A stretch of DNA of 64,000 bases from JANQGH01 sp039177555 (GTDB lineage: Bacteria; Pseudomonadota; Alphaproteobacteria; DSM-16000; Inquilinaceae): NCBI GenBank assembly GCA_039177555.1, contig JBCDFV010000001.1:1-64000 (forward strand). Reading direction: 5' to 3'. This document shows, piece by piece, positions 27,497-36,488 of the stretch. The position numbers were made by a program, and so were the translations under genes. The stretch's first letter is position 1; each line of letters begins with the position of its first letter. The notes under the pieces are model-generated. The model searched no databases. It was not told where the DNA came from and saw only the letters and a list, made by a program, of their open reading frames with translations.

Positions 27497-27901
27497 ATGG
27501 CCAAGGCAACGGGAATCGGCGGCGTCTTCTTCAGGGCCAACGACATTACGGCGACCGCGCAATGGTACGAGCGCTGCCTGGGCCTCGACGTCAGCACATG
27601 GGAAGGCGGCGCCTTCAGCCAGTTCAACTGGCGGGAGGCAGACGACCCGGAAGCAAAGGGTTATACGATCTGGTCGCCGTTCAATCAGTCGACCAAGTAC
27701 TTCGACCCGGGCGGGGCTGACTTCATGGTCAATTTCCGTGTCGACGACCTTGATGCGGTTCTCGAACACCTGCGCGCCCAGAACGTAGAGATCGTCGGCG
27801 ATATCCAGACCGAGCCTTACGGCCGGTTTGCCTGGATCATCGACCTTGACGGCCGCAAGGTCGAACTGTGGGAGCCGGCCGACGACGACCCGGCGAAATA
27901 G
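27497..27901 (+). CDS. VOC-family (glyoxalase/bleomycin-resistance fold) protein
   Basis: A 134-residue protein with two beta-alpha-beta-beta-beta repeats. The opening GIGGVFFRANDITATAQWYERCLGLDVSTW and the ending AWIIDLDGRKVELWEPAD are hallmarks of the vicinal oxygen chelate family, with the terminal Glu a likely metal ligand. A GGGGAG ribosome site precedes ATG 27497. The substrate cannot be inferred. Confidence 0.9.
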   Translation: MAKATGIGGVFFRANDITATAQWYERCLGLDVSTWEGGAFSQFNWREADDPEAKGYTIWSPFNQSTKYFDPGGADFMVNFRVDDLDAVLEHLRAQNVEIVGDIQTEPYGRFAWIIDLDGRKVELWEPADDDPAK

Positions 27902-27940
27902 ATCCGGGCCGTCGTTCTAAACCTGTCACGACCTTGCCGG

Positions 27941-29116
27941 TCAACTGGCCCGCTTCAACTCCGTTTCCACCATCGTCGCGAACCAGCTGGCGCCGATGGG
28001 CAGGATCTCGTCGTTGAAGTCGTAGCGCGGGTTGTGGACCATGCAGGCGGACGGCCCGCCGGCCTGTCCCATGGCGATGTAAGCGCCGGGACGCTTCTCA
28101 AGCATGTACGAGAAATCCTCCGCCCCCATCACCGGCTGCATGTCACGGTCGACCTTGCCCTGGCCAAGGACGGCCTCGGCCACGCGTGCGGCCTTCTCCG
28201 CCTGCTTTTCGTGATTGACGGTCGCCGGATAGCCGCGCCGGTAGAAAACCTCTGCCTCGCCGCCATAGGCGTCGGCAACCGACTTGGCGATACGCGCCAT
28301 GCCCGCCTCGATCTCGTCCTGGACCGTTTCATCGAAGGTACGCACCGTGCCGCCCAACCAGCCATCGTGCGCGATGACGTTGAAGGCCGACCCGATATGC
28401 ATCTGGGTGACGCTGATGACCGCCGGGTGCAGCGGATTGGTGTTGCGGCTGACAAGGGTTTGAAAACCCTGGACGATCTGAGTCGCAATGATGACCGGGT
28501 CGACCGTGTAATGCGGCATCGCGGCGTGGCCACCGGTCGCCTTGATGGTCACTTTGAACTCGTCGGCGGCCGCCATCATCGGCCCCGTGCGCAAACCTGC
28601 CTCGCCCGCCTGAAGCGGCGGCCAGTTGTGCATGCCGTAAACCTCGTCGCTGCCGAAGCGGTCGAACAGCCCGTCATCGACCATCGCCTTGCCGCCGCCC
28701 TTGCCCTCTTCCGCCGGCTGAAAGATGAAATGCACCGTGCCGTCGAAGTTCTTCGTCTCCGCCAGATACTTCGCCGCGCCCAGTAGCATCGTCGTGTGCC
28801 CATCATGGCCGCAGCCATGAAACTTCCCATCGTGCTTGGACTTATAGGCGAAGTCGTTCTCTTCCTGCATCGGCAGGGCGTCCATGTCGGCCCGCAGGCC
28901 GATCGACTTGCCTGAATCGCTGCGTCCTTTCAGGACACCGACCACGCCGGTCTGCCCCACCCCGCGATGGACCTCGACACCCCATGATTCCAGCTTTTCG
29001 GCAACCAGATTGGACGTGCGAAACTCTTCGAACCCCAGCTCCGGATGCATGTGGATGTCGCGGCGCCATTCGGTCATTTCATCCTTCATGGCGGCGATCG
29101 AATTGATGACGGGCAT
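27941..29116 (-). CDS. M20-family aminoacylase/hippurate hydrolase-type amidohydrolase
   Basis: Zinc-dependent hydrolase of N-acyl amino acids. The family signatures HPELGFEEFRTSNLV, GLRADMDALPMQEE, CGHDGHTTMLLGAAKYL, FQPAEEGKGGGKAMVDDGLF and the C-terminal MGAEDFSYMLEKRPGAYIAMG are all present. The length of 391 residues is standard. It lies 57 bp downstream of another amidohydrolase gene on the same strand, near the dipeptide ABC importer, so it may process imported peptides or acylated amino acids. Confidence 0.94.
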   Translation of the reverse strand: MPVINSIAAMKDEMTEWRRDIHMHPELGFEEFRTSNLVAEKLESWGVEVHRGVGQTGVVGVLKGRSDSGKSIGLRADMDALPMQEENDFAYKSKHDGKFHGCGHDGHTTMLLGAAKYLAETKNFDGTVHFIFQPAEEGKGGGKAMVDDGLFDRFGSDEVYGMHNWPPLQAGEAGLRTGPMMAAADEFKVTIKATGGHAAMPHYTVDPVIIATQIVQGFQTLVSRNTNPLHPAVISVTQMHIGSAFNVIAHDGWLGGTVRTFDETVQDEIEAGMARIAKSVADAYGGEAEVFYRRGYPATVNHEKQAEKAARVAEAVLGQGKVDRDMQPVMGAEDFSYMLEKRPGAYIAMGQAGGPSACMVHNPRYDFNDEILPIGASWFATMVETELKRAS

Positions 29117-29173
29117 AGGGTTTCCTTCGAAGCAATGCGCGGGTGTTCGGATAAACGCTAAATTGGGGCGCAG

Positions 29174-30406
29174 TCAAAAGGCCGCAAGGTCGATCGTCGC
29201 GGTATCGGCCGGCGCGCCCTTGCGAACGGCAACCGTGCCATTCTTGACCACCATAATGTGGTTGGCGGTATCGGCCGCCCTGTCGATGTCGTCCGTCGGG
29301 TCGCCGTCGACGATCAGCAGGTCGGCGGCCATGCCTTCGCCTATCTGGCCACGGTCGGAAAGGCCCATCAGTTTGGCCGGGTTCACGGTCGCGGCGATCA
29401 GCGCGTCCGCCGGCTTGATGCCGATATCGACCATGAAGGCCAGCTCCAGCGTGTTTTCGCCATGGCGGTTGAAAGGCGTGCCGGCATCCGTGCCCATCAC
29501 CAAGGTGCCGCCGGCATCGTAGAAGTTCTTGATGGAGCGTCGATGGTGCACCGCGACCCGTTCGGATTTCTCCACGATGTAGGCCGGAATGCCGCTTTTC
29601 GCGTTCCGCAGAATGTTGTTGATGGCCGCGAGGGTCGGCACCAGGACCGTGCCGCGCGCCAGCATCTCTTCGATGCATTCGTCGGTCATGAAGATGCCGT
29701 GCTCGATCGAATCGACGCCCGCGCGGGTGGCGTTCAGAATGCCATCGGCCCCTTGGGCGTGGCTGGCCGAATGGCGGTGGAAGCGATGGCCCTCGGTAAT
29801 GCCGGCGCGCAGCTCCGCCTCGCTGTAATGCGCATCCTCAGGATCCACGCCGGGCGTCATGACGCCACCCGTCGCCATGATCTTGATCAGGTCGCAGCCG
29901 GCATGGATCTGCTCGCGCACGGCCTTCACCACCTCATCCGGCCCGTCGGCGACCCTGCCGTTCTTGTTGCCGTGGCCGCCGGTCATGCAGATCATCCGGC
30001 CGGCGGCGCGGATCGTCGGGCCCAGCACCTGGCCCTGATTGCAGGCATCGCGCACCGCGAACTCGATGTACTCCTTGCCGCCGCAATCGCGGATCGCCGT
30101 GATGCCCGCCGCCAACGTCGCGCGCGCGTTCAAGAGCGCCTTGATCGCCGCCTGGGCCGGTTTCAAGGCGTCAAGCGCGGCCGACGGGTTCGCCTCGGCA
30201 CCATAGATCAGGTGGACATGGGCATCCATCAGGCCGGGCAGGATGGTCGCGCCCGGCAGTTCTTCCAACGGACCGTCATAGCCGACGAACTCCGCCTCGG
30301 GCGCCATGCGCTCGATCCGGCCGCCGGTGACCAAAAGGGCGTGATCGGCGACCGTCGACCCGTCGGGACGGAAGATCGCGGCGCCCCGGTAAAGCGTCGA
30401 CATCAA
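29174..30406 (-). CDS. Metal-dependent amidohydrolase (imidazolonepropionase/prolidase-like)
   Basis: A TIM-barrel amidohydrolase with the N-terminal metal motif PGLMDAHVHLIYG, the barrel motifs SASHAQGADGILNATRAGVDSIEHG, and the late Asp in VMGTDAGTPFNRHGENTLELAFMVDIG. The C-terminal beta-sandwich returns with GMAADLLIVDGDPTDDI. The length of 410 residues matches the Xaa-Pro/aryldialkylphosphatase-like branch. It could cleave a Pro-containing or cyclic amide substrate. It is flanked by ribokinase and the M20 hydrolase on the same strand. Confidence 0.9.
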   Translation of the reverse strand: MMSTLYRGAAIFRPDGSTVADHALLVTGGRIERMAPEAEFVGYDGPLEELPGATILPGLMDAHVHLIYGAEANPSAALDALKPAQAAIKALLNARATLAAGITAIRDCGGKEYIEFAVRDACNQGQVLGPTIRAAGRMICMTGGHGNKNGRVADGPDEVVKAVREQIHAGCDLIKIMATGGVMTPGVDPEDAHYSEAELRAGITEGHRFHRHSASHAQGADGILNATRAGVDSIEHGIFMTDECIEEMLARGTVLVPTLAAINNILRNAKSGIPAYIVEKSERVAVHHRRSIKNFYDAGGTLVMGTDAGTPFNRHGENTLELAFMVDIGIKPADALIAATVNPAKLMGLSDRGQIGEGMAADLLIVDGDPTDDIDRAADTANHIMVVKNGTVAVRKGAPADTATIDLAAF

Positions 30407-30456
30407 AAACCTCTAATCATCGCTTGGGGATTGCCTGAGCTTAGCGTCTCGACGGT

Positions 30457-31383
30457 TCAAGCCACAAGCCGCGCAGGCTCGACCCGATCAAGCGTCGCCT
30501 CGATTTGCGCGCGCTGTGGTATGCTCGCCTCGGCGCCGAGCGCGGTGCACGCCAAGCCTGACGCGACGGCGGCCAGGCGCAACGCATCCGGCAGCATCTC
30601 ACCACCATCAAGGCCCGCCGCCAAAACACCTGCAAAGGTGTCGCCGGCGCCTGTTGTGTCCACCGGCGTGACCGGCAGTACACTCTGTCGCCATATCTTT
30701 CCGTCAGGCTCCGCCGCGAGCGCGCCGTCGCCACCCAGGGTGATGACGCAAGTCAGAGACGCAGCCCTCGCCAAACGTTGTGCCAATGCTGCCGGTTCGT
30801 CGTCTGGCCAGCCGAGACCATCGGCAATGGAGGCGGCTTCGATCCGGTTGACCGCCAAGTAGTCCAAGCCGGCCAATGCCGTCTCCGGAATCGGTGCGGC
30901 GGGTGCCAGGTTCAGCATCACCTGCCCCCCTGCCCGCTTGGCGCGGTCGATGAGCGCCCAGTTCTGCTCCGGCGGCACTTCCATTTGCAATACCAGCATA
31001 TTGCCTGCCGCGAGTGCCGCGTCGGAGACCCAGTCACTGTCGACCGTGCCATTGGCACCGCTGGTGGCACATATGGCGTTTTCGCCCTGCGGGTCGACGG
31101 TGATTGTGGCAATACCTGTGGGCCGATCGCTGTCACGCACACCGCTGACATCCACGCACGACCTTTCCAGACTGTCGCGCAGCCGCTCGCCATAGCTGTC
31201 ACGACCTACTGCGCCGATCATGGCGACCTGTGCGCCCGCACGGCATGCAGCGATCGCCTGGTTGGCCCCTTTGCCGCCGGGCTTGGTCTCGTAGGACGGG
31301 CACAGCACCGTCTCGCCGGGCCGAGGGATGGACGGCACCGGCAGAACCAGATCCATGTTGATCGATCCGAAAACGGTGATCAT
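30457..31383 (-). CDS. rbsK: Ribokinase
   Basis: PfkB-family sugar kinase of 308 residues. The ribokinase N-terminal pattern VFGSINMDLVLPVPSIPRPGETVL...KPGGKGANQAIAACRAGAQVAMIGAVG and the C-terminal catalytic motif DTTGAGDTFAGVLAAGL are clear. It phosphorylates ribose to ribose-5-phosphate, which suits ribose released by the nucleoside hydrolase. No ribose transporter is next to it. It begins 24 bp downstream of the universal stress gene stop. Confidence 0.92.
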   Translation of the reverse strand: MITVFGSINMDLVLPVPSIPRPGETVLCPSYETKPGGKGANQAIAACRAGAQVAMIGAVGRDSYGERLRDSLERSCVDVSGVRDSDRPTGIATITVDPQGENAICATSGANGTVDSDWVSDAALAAGNMLVLQMEVPPEQNWALIDRAKRAGGQVMLNLAPAAPIPETALAGLDYLAVNRIEAASIADGLGWPDDEPAALAQRLARAASLTCVITLGGDGALAAEPDGKIWRQSVLPVTPVDTTGAGDTFAGVLAAGLDGGEMLPDALRLAAVASGLACTALGAEASIPQRAQIEATLDRVEPARLVA

Positions 31384-31407
31384 CGCGTTGTGGCCCGTCT
31401 CGGCAGA

Positions 31408-32232
31408 TCAATGGCTCATCAGTACCGGCACGGTCATATGCTTCAGGATCGACCGGGTCATGCCGCCCATGATCAGCTCCCTGAGACGCGGCGTCCCGTA
31501 GCCGCCCATGACAACGATGTCGGCTCCCCGATCGCTGACATTGTTCAGCAGCACGTCGCCAACCTCGATGTCGCGCGACGTGATATGCGCGGCCTCCGCA
31601 TTGATGCCGTGGCGGGCCAGATGCAGGGCAATGGCCGAACCGGGCGTGTCGCCCATCGTGCGGTCCGGATTGACGACCAGGACGGTGACGTCCTTCGTCG
31701 CCTCCAGGATCGGCATGGCGTCGGCAACCGCACGGGAGCCTTCCCGGCTGCCGTTCCACGCCACGATCGCATGCTCACCCATCGTTCTCAGCGAGAAGGA
31801 GTGGGGCACGATCAGCACCGGCCGGCCGCTCGCCAGCACCAGATCCTCCGGCGGGATCTGCTCCTCGTCGCTGTCCGGGTCCCACTGCCCGGCGACGATC
31901 AGGTCGAAATAGCGGCTGAGCACCGCCGTGATTTGGGTCGGATCGCCCAGTTCACTGCGCCATTCGCTGCGGGCGGTATAGCCCGCGCGACCGACCGCCT
32001 CGTCAAAGGTCGCCTGTGTCTGGGCCCTGATATCGGCAAGCGCCTCGTCATGGGCCTTGACGGCGGCTTCGGTCAACTGGCTGACGACATAGCCGGGAAT
32101 GTCGGTCGTATCGTGCACGTAAAGGCCGGTCAGATGCGCATCGTGCCGGGCCGCAAGGGCCAGCGCATAGTCAAGCCGCTGCGCGCAGGACCTGCCCGTG
32201 TCGACCGTAACCAGAATGTTGCGCAGGCTCAT
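31408..32232 (-). CDS. Universal stress protein, tandem-type (UspA family)
   Basis: A 274-residue protein long enough for two Usp folds. The N-terminal half opens ILVTVDTGRSCAQRLDYALALAARHDAHLTGLYV, and the C-terminal half has the ATP-binding motif GGYGTPRLRELIMGGMTRSIL ending in TVPVLMSH. The N-terminal copy lacks a clear nucleotide motif. Double-domain Usp proteins are commonly induced on oxygen limitation; a TTGAC-N4-GTCAA box lies 75-88 bp upstream of the start, consistent with FNR/FixK control. Confidence 0.92.
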   Translation of the reverse strand: MSLRNILVTVDTGRSCAQRLDYALALAARHDAHLTGLYVHDTTDIPGYVVSQLTEAAVKAHDEALADIRAQTQATFDEAVGRAGYTARSEWRSELGDPTQITAVLSRYFDLIVAGQWDPDSDEEQIPPEDLVLASGRPVLIVPHSFSLRTMGEHAIVAWNGSREGSRAVADAMPILEATKDVTVLVVNPDRTMGDTPGSAIALHLARHGINAEAAHITSRDIEVGDVLLNNVSDRGADIVVMGGYGTPRLRELIMGGMTRSILKHMTVPVLMSH

Positions 32233-32306
32233 CGCTTCATCTCCAGCATTGCTTGGACAGCCACCATCGGCTGTGGATATCTGCCCCTGTTCCTTACAAG
32301 AACGCC

Positions 32307-32320
32307 TTGACTGAGGTCAA
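32307..32320 (-). promoter_or_regulatory. FNR/FixK-type box upstream of the universal stress gene
   Basis: TTGAC-TGAG-GTCAA is a symmetrical Crp/FNR-family site matching the FixK/FNR consensus TTGAT-N4-ATCAA at eight of ten arm positions. A GATATC sequence 25 nt further towards the usp gene could serve as a -10 element. The site overlaps the stop codon of the preceding ATPase gene. Confidence 0.65.
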
Positions 32321-33378
32321 ACGCCGGCCGCGCCGTCCGCCCCGGCCAGAACGGGCACGGCCTTGCGATCCTCCAACGGCAGCCGGTCCTCCTCAACCGC
32401 GTGGCAGGCCACCATCGTGCCCTCCGCCGTCGGCAGGGCCTTCGGCAGTTCGGCTTGACAGCGGTCGTTGGCGAACGCGCATCTCGGATGAAACGGACAG
32501 CCGCTGGGCGGATTGATCGGGTTTGGCACCTCACCGGCCACCGGCACCCTTTCGCGGCCGGTCATGTCCAAGTCGGGGATGGTGTCCAGCAGCATGCGCG
32601 TATAGGGATGGCGCGGAAACCGGAACAAGGTGCGCTTTTCCGCCCATTCCACCAGCCGCCCGAGATACATCACGCCAACCCAGTCGGAGACGTGATAGAC
32701 GACCGCGAGATTGTGGCTGATGAACAGATACGTCAGATCAAACTCGCGCTGCAAATCCTTCATCAAATTGAGAATTTGCGCCTGAACGGAAACATCCAAC
32801 GCCGACGTCGGCTCGTCGCAGACCAGAAACTCCGAACTGGATGCCAAGGCGCGCGCGATGGAGATGCGCTGGCGCTGGCCGCCGGAAAACTCGTGCGGGA
32901 ACTTCGCGCCGTCTTGAGGCGTCAGCTTGACATGGGTCAGCAGATCGTCGACCCGGTCGTCCACGTCCTGGCCGCTCAGCAAACCATGGGCCTTGATCGG
33001 TTCGGCGATGATGTCCCTCACCCGCCAGCGCGGGTTGAGGCTGGCATATGGGTCCTGGAAGATCATCTGCACCCGGCGCCGGAAGGGGCGCTGGGCACGC
33101 CGGGACTTCAGCTCCGCGGTGTCGACGCCGTCGAACACCGTCTTGCCCTTGGTCGGCTGGTAAAGCCCGACAACGGTGCGGGCGACGGTGGACTTGCCGC
33201 AGCCGCTCTCACCGACCAGGCTGAAGGTCCGCCCCTTTGGGATGCTGAAGCTGACACCGTCGACGGCCTTGAGGATCTGGCGCTGGTCGCGTTCCAGCAC
33301 CCGGTTCAGCCAGGGCTTGGAAACGTCGAAATACTTCGCCAGATTGCTGACCTCGACGAGCGCGGTGGCCTCAGCCAT
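32317..33378 (-). CDS. Dipeptide/oligopeptide ABC transporter ATP-binding protein (DppF/OppF-like)
   Basis: 353 residues with Walker A GESGCGKSTVARTVVG, signature FSGGQRQRISIARALASSSEFLVCDEPTSALDVS and H-loop YLFISHNLAVV. The oligopeptide-type C-terminus has the Cys-rich CPFHPRCAFANDRC motif. It overlaps the preceding ATPase gene by 8 bp. It is the last gene of a five-gene importer operon (binding protein, two permeases, two ATPases). Confidence 0.94.
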   Translation of the reverse strand: MAEATALVEVSNLAKYFDVSKPWLNRVLERDQRQILKAVDGVSFSIPKGRTFSLVGESGCGKSTVARTVVGLYQPTKGKTVFDGVDTAELKSRRAQRPFRRRVQMIFQDPYASLNPRWRVRDIIAEPIKAHGLLSGQDVDDRVDDLLTHVKLTPQDGAKFPHEFSGGQRQRISIARALASSSEFLVCDEPTSALDVSVQAQILNLMKDLQREFDLTYLFISHNLAVVYHVSDWVGVMYLGRLVEWAEKRTLFRFPRHPYTRMLLDTIPDLDMTGRERVPVAGEVPNPINPPSGCPFHPRCAFANDRCQAELPKALPTAEGTMVACHAVEEDRLPLEDRKAVPVLAGADGAAGV

Positions 33379-34360
33379 GGGTCGCCTCCACCGGTTGCTT
33401 GTCGTACAGCCAGCAGGCGACTTGCGACGGGTCGCTTACCATCGGGTCCGGCCGCTCGACGAAACAGCGGTCGAAGGCCTTCGGACAGCGCGGGTTGAAG
33501 GCACAGCCAGTCGGGATGGCGGTCAGCCGGGGCATCGAGCCCTCGATCTGGTTCAGCCGGTCGACATCATGCCCCATGGCCGGGATCGCGCCCATCAGCC
33601 CCTCGGTGTAGGGGTGCTTGGGATGCTTGACCACCTCGCGCACCGGCCCCAATTCGGCAATACGTCCGGCATACATGACCGCGACCCGGTGGGCCGTCTC
33701 GGCGATCACACCCATGTCGTGCGTCACCAGCATCACCGCCGTCCCGTGATCACGGCACAGCCGTTTCAGCAGCGCCAGGATTTGCGCCTGGATCGAGACG
33801 TCCAAGGCCGTCGTCGGCTCGTCGGCGATGATCAGCCTGGGGTTGGCGCAGAGCGCCAGCGCGATCACCACCCGCTGGCGCATGCCGCCGGAAAACTGAT
33901 GCGGATAGGCGTCGATCCGCCTTTCAGGGGCCGGAATACCGACCTCGCGCAGCAGCTCGATCGACCGATCCCGCGCCTTTGACGACGACAGGTCGGTGTG
34001 GGTCTGGATGGTCTCGATTAACTGACGGCCGATTGTGTAAAGCGGGTTCAAGCTGGTCAGCGGGTCTTGAAAGATCGCGCCGATTTTCTTGCCGCGAATG
34101 GTCCGCATACGGGCGTACGGCAGACTGTCGATGCGCTGGCCTTCCAGGATGATCTCACCGCTGGCAATGCGCAGCGGCGGTTCCAAAAGGCCGATTATGG
34201 CGGCACCGGTCAGCGACTTGCCGGCGCCGGATTCGCCGACCACCCCAAGGATTTCGCCATCCTCGATGTCGAAGGAGACGCCGTCGATGGCAGTCAGCAC
34301 GCCGCGACGGGTCGGGATCTCGATGCGCAGATCACGGACTTGAAGAAGGGGTGCCGCCAC
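33371..34360 (-). CDS. Dipeptide/oligopeptide ABC transporter ATP-binding protein (DppD/OppD-like)
   Basis: 329 residues with Walker A GESGAGKSLTGAAIIG, signature FSGGMRQRVVIALALCANPRLIIADEPTTALDVS and the C-terminal GCAFNPRCPKAFDRC motif. It pairs with the DppF-like ATPase, whose start overlaps its end. It lies 7 bp downstream of the DppC-like permease gene. Confidence 0.94.
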   Translation of the reverse strand: MAAPLLQVRDLRIEIPTRRGVLTAIDGVSFDIEDGEILGVVGESGAGKSLTGAAIIGLLEPPLRIASGEIILEGQRIDSLPYARMRTIRGKKIGAIFQDPLTSLNPLYTIGRQLIETIQTHTDLSSSKARDRSIELLREVGIPAPERRIDAYPHQFSGGMRQRVVIALALCANPRLIIADEPTTALDVSIQAQILALLKRLCRDHGTAVMLVTHDMGVIAETAHRVAVMYAGRIAELGPVREVVKHPKHPYTEGLMGAIPAMGHDVDRLNQIEGSMPRLTAIPTGCAFNPRCPKAFDRCFVERPDPMVSDPSQVACWLYDKQPVEATHG

Positions 34361-34367
34361 GGAACGC

Positions 34368-35378
34368 CTACCGCAATTTCGGATTCAGGGCATCGCGCAG
34401 CCAGTCGCCCAGCAGGTTGACCGACAGGGCGAGCAGGACGAGCGCGAGACCGGGAAAGAAGGTGATCCACCACTCACCGGAGAACAGATAGTTCTGGCCG
34501 ACCTGGATCAGCGTGCCGAGCGACGGCTGGGTCGGCGGAACGCCGACGCCCAAGAAACTCAACGTCGCCTCGGTAATGATTGCCAGCGCAAGGCCGATGG
34601 TGGCGATCACCAGAACCGGCCCGATGACGTTCGGCAACACGTGCCGCACCATAATCATGAACGGATGGAGGCCGATCAGGCGGGCGGCGTGGACGTACTC
34701 CTTGTTCTTCTCGACCATCGTGGTGCCACGCACGGTCCGCGCGTATTGCACCCAGTTCGACAAGCCGATCGCGACGATCAGCACGTAGATCGCCACATCG
34801 TTCTGCATATCGCGCGGCAGCATGGCTCTCGCAACGCCAAAGATCAGCAGCGCGATCAGGATCGCCGGAAAGCTGAGTTGAACGTCGGCGATGCGCATGA
34901 TGACGCTGTCCAGCCAGCCGCCAAGATAGCCGGCCAACAGACCCAAGACCGTGCCCAGGATCAGCGCGAAAATGACCGAAGCGAAGCCGACCAAGAGCGA
35001 GATGCGGCTGCCGTAAAGAATGGTCGAGAGGATATCTCGGCCCTGATCGTCCGTGCCAAGCAAGAACTGCTCGCCGGTAAACACGTTGTCCGTCATCGGC
35101 GGCGTAAAGCCGTTCATCAGGTTCAGCGACGCCGGATCAAAGGGATTTTGCGGCGCCAGCCAGGGGGCAAACAGTGCGCCGATGAAGAAGATCAGGGTGA
35201 TCAGCGCCGACACCATCGCCACGGGCGACCGCCTGAAGCTGTAAGCGATGTCGCTGTCCCAGGCCCGTTTCCAACGACCGGCCGGCTCTTGCGCCTCGAT
35301 CATCGCGGCGCTGGCCTTCGGCGCATAGATCGGCGGCTCTGACGAGGGCCGATGATCCAGATGCGTGTCGTCAGCCAT
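34368..35378 (-). CDS. Dipeptide/oligopeptide ABC transporter permease (DppC/OppC-like)
   Basis: Permease with about six membrane segments and the OppC N-terminal segment RSPVAMVSALITLIFFIGALFAPWLAP. The EAA-type loop reads YVHAARLIGLHPFMIMVRHVLPN. ATG 35378 is preferred; it overlaps the upstream permease stop by 8 bp. A start 39 nt earlier is open but lies inside the upstream gene. Confidence 0.93.
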   Translation of the reverse strand: MADDTHLDHRPSSEPPIYAPKASAAMIEAQEPAGRWKRAWDSDIAYSFRRSPVAMVSALITLIFFIGALFAPWLAPQNPFDPASLNLMNGFTPPMTDNVFTGEQFLLGTDDQGRDILSTILYGSRISLLVGFASVIFALILGTVLGLLAGYLGGWLDSVIMRIADVQLSFPAILIALLIFGVARAMLPRDMQNDVAIYVLIVAIGLSNWVQYARTVRGTTMVEKNKEYVHAARLIGLHPFMIMVRHVLPNVIGPVLVIATIGLALAIITEATLSFLGVGVPPTQPSLGTLIQVGQNYLFSGEWWITFFPGLALVLLALSVNLLGDWLRDALNPKLR

Positions 35379-36351
35379 GGGCGGCCCTCTCGATCCGCAA
35401 GCGCGGATCGACAACATAGTACAGCAGGTCGACCACCAAGTTGATCACCACGAAGAAGAAGGAGATCATCACGAGATACGCTGACATAACTGGGATATCG
35501 ACGAACTGAATGGCCTGGATGAAAAGCAGCCCGATGCCCGGCCACTGAAACACGGTCTCGGTAATGATCGCAAAAGCGATCAGGGAGCCGAGTTGCAGCC
35601 CGGTGATGGTCAGAACGGGCACCAAGGTGTTCTTCAGCGCATGGCCGAAATTGATCACCCGATTTGTCAGGCCGCGCGCCCGGGCGAATTTTATGTAGTC
35701 GGTGCGCAGAACCTCCAGCATTTCAGCGCGAACCAGGCGCATGATCAAAGTGAGCTGAAATAGGCCCAGCGTGATCGCCGGCAGGATGAGCGCCCTGAGA
35801 CCATCGATGGTGAACAGGCCGGTCGACCACCAGCCGATATTCACCACCTCGCCGCGCCCGAAACTAGGCAGCCAGCGCAGTTCGACCGAGAAAATCCAGA
35901 TCAAAATAATGCCGATCAAGAAGGTTGGCAGCGAAACCCCTACCAGAGAACCAGCCATGATGGTCTGGGCAAGCCAGCCATCGCGCCTGAGCGCCGTGTA
36001 GACGCCAAGCGCAAGTCCAAACACAAGCGCGAAAACCGCCGAAACCGCCGCAAGCTCCAAGGTCGCGGGCAAGCGTTCGCCAATGACGTCGGCCACCGGC
36101 CTGGCCATACGGTAGGATACACCGAAATTGAACTGGGCGGCATTCACAACGAAGCGGGCGAACTGGATCGGAAACGGGTCGTCCAACCCAAGCCGCTCGC
36201 GCAACTCCTCGCGCTGCTCCAGCGTGGTTTCCTGCCCGACCATGTTGTTGATCGGGTCGCCGACGAAGTTGAACAGGCTGAACGCGACGAACGCCACGAC
36301 CAGCATCACCAGGACCGATTGTATCAGGCGTCGAATGACGAAAGCGGCCAT
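35371..36351 (-). CDS. Dipeptide/oligopeptide ABC transporter permease (DppB/OppB-like)
   Basis: 326 residues, N-terminal helix FVIRRLIQSVLVMLVVAFVAFSLF typical of DppB, and the EAA loop YIKFARARGLTNRVINFGHALKNTLVP. It is the first permease after the binding-protein gene, from which it is separated by a 137-bp gap with a stem-loop. Confidence 0.94.
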   Translation of the reverse strand: MAAFVIRRLIQSVLVMLVVAFVAFSLFNFVGDPINNMVGQETTLEQREELRERLGLDDPFPIQFARFVVNAAQFNFGVSYRMARPVADVIGERLPATLELAAVSAVFALVFGLALGVYTALRRDGWLAQTIMAGSLVGVSLPTFLIGIILIWIFSVELRWLPSFGRGEVVNIGWWSTGLFTIDGLRALILPAITLGLFQLTLIMRLVRAEMLEVLRTDYIKFARARGLTNRVINFGHALKNTLVPVLTITGLQLGSLIAFAIITETVFQWPGIGLLFIQAIQFVDIPVMSAYLVMISFFFVVINLVVDLLYYVVDPRLRIERAAHG

Positions 36352-36383
36352 GGTGTCGTCGTGATCTCCCGCAGGATGCGTGG

Positions 36384-36404
36384 GATCAGCCTAGCTGGCT
36401 GATC
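36384..36404 (-). other. Stem-loop between dipeptide binding-protein and permease genes
   Basis: GATCAGCC (36384-36391) and GGCTGATC (36397-36404) pair perfectly around a 5-nt loop, in the gap between dppA-like and dppB-like genes. A second imperfect stem around GTGGGT...ACCCAC lies at about 36443-36473. No U-run is seen, so mRNA processing or stabilisation is more likely than termination. Confidence 0.6.
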
Positions 36405-36488
36405 TGGCGTGCCAAAGCGAATTTTGCTGGATGTTGGCGGTGTGGGTAGCGACGGGTCATCGCCGCCACCCACTCACTTCCGCCCGGG

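Noticed and set aside
29258..30862. 534-codon plus-strand frame opposite the amidohydrolase and ribokinase genes
   Set aside because: Antisense to two genes with full motif sets; no recognisable domain.
30778..32310. 510-codon plus-strand frame opposite ribokinase and usp
   Set aside because: Antisense shadow in GC-rich sequence.
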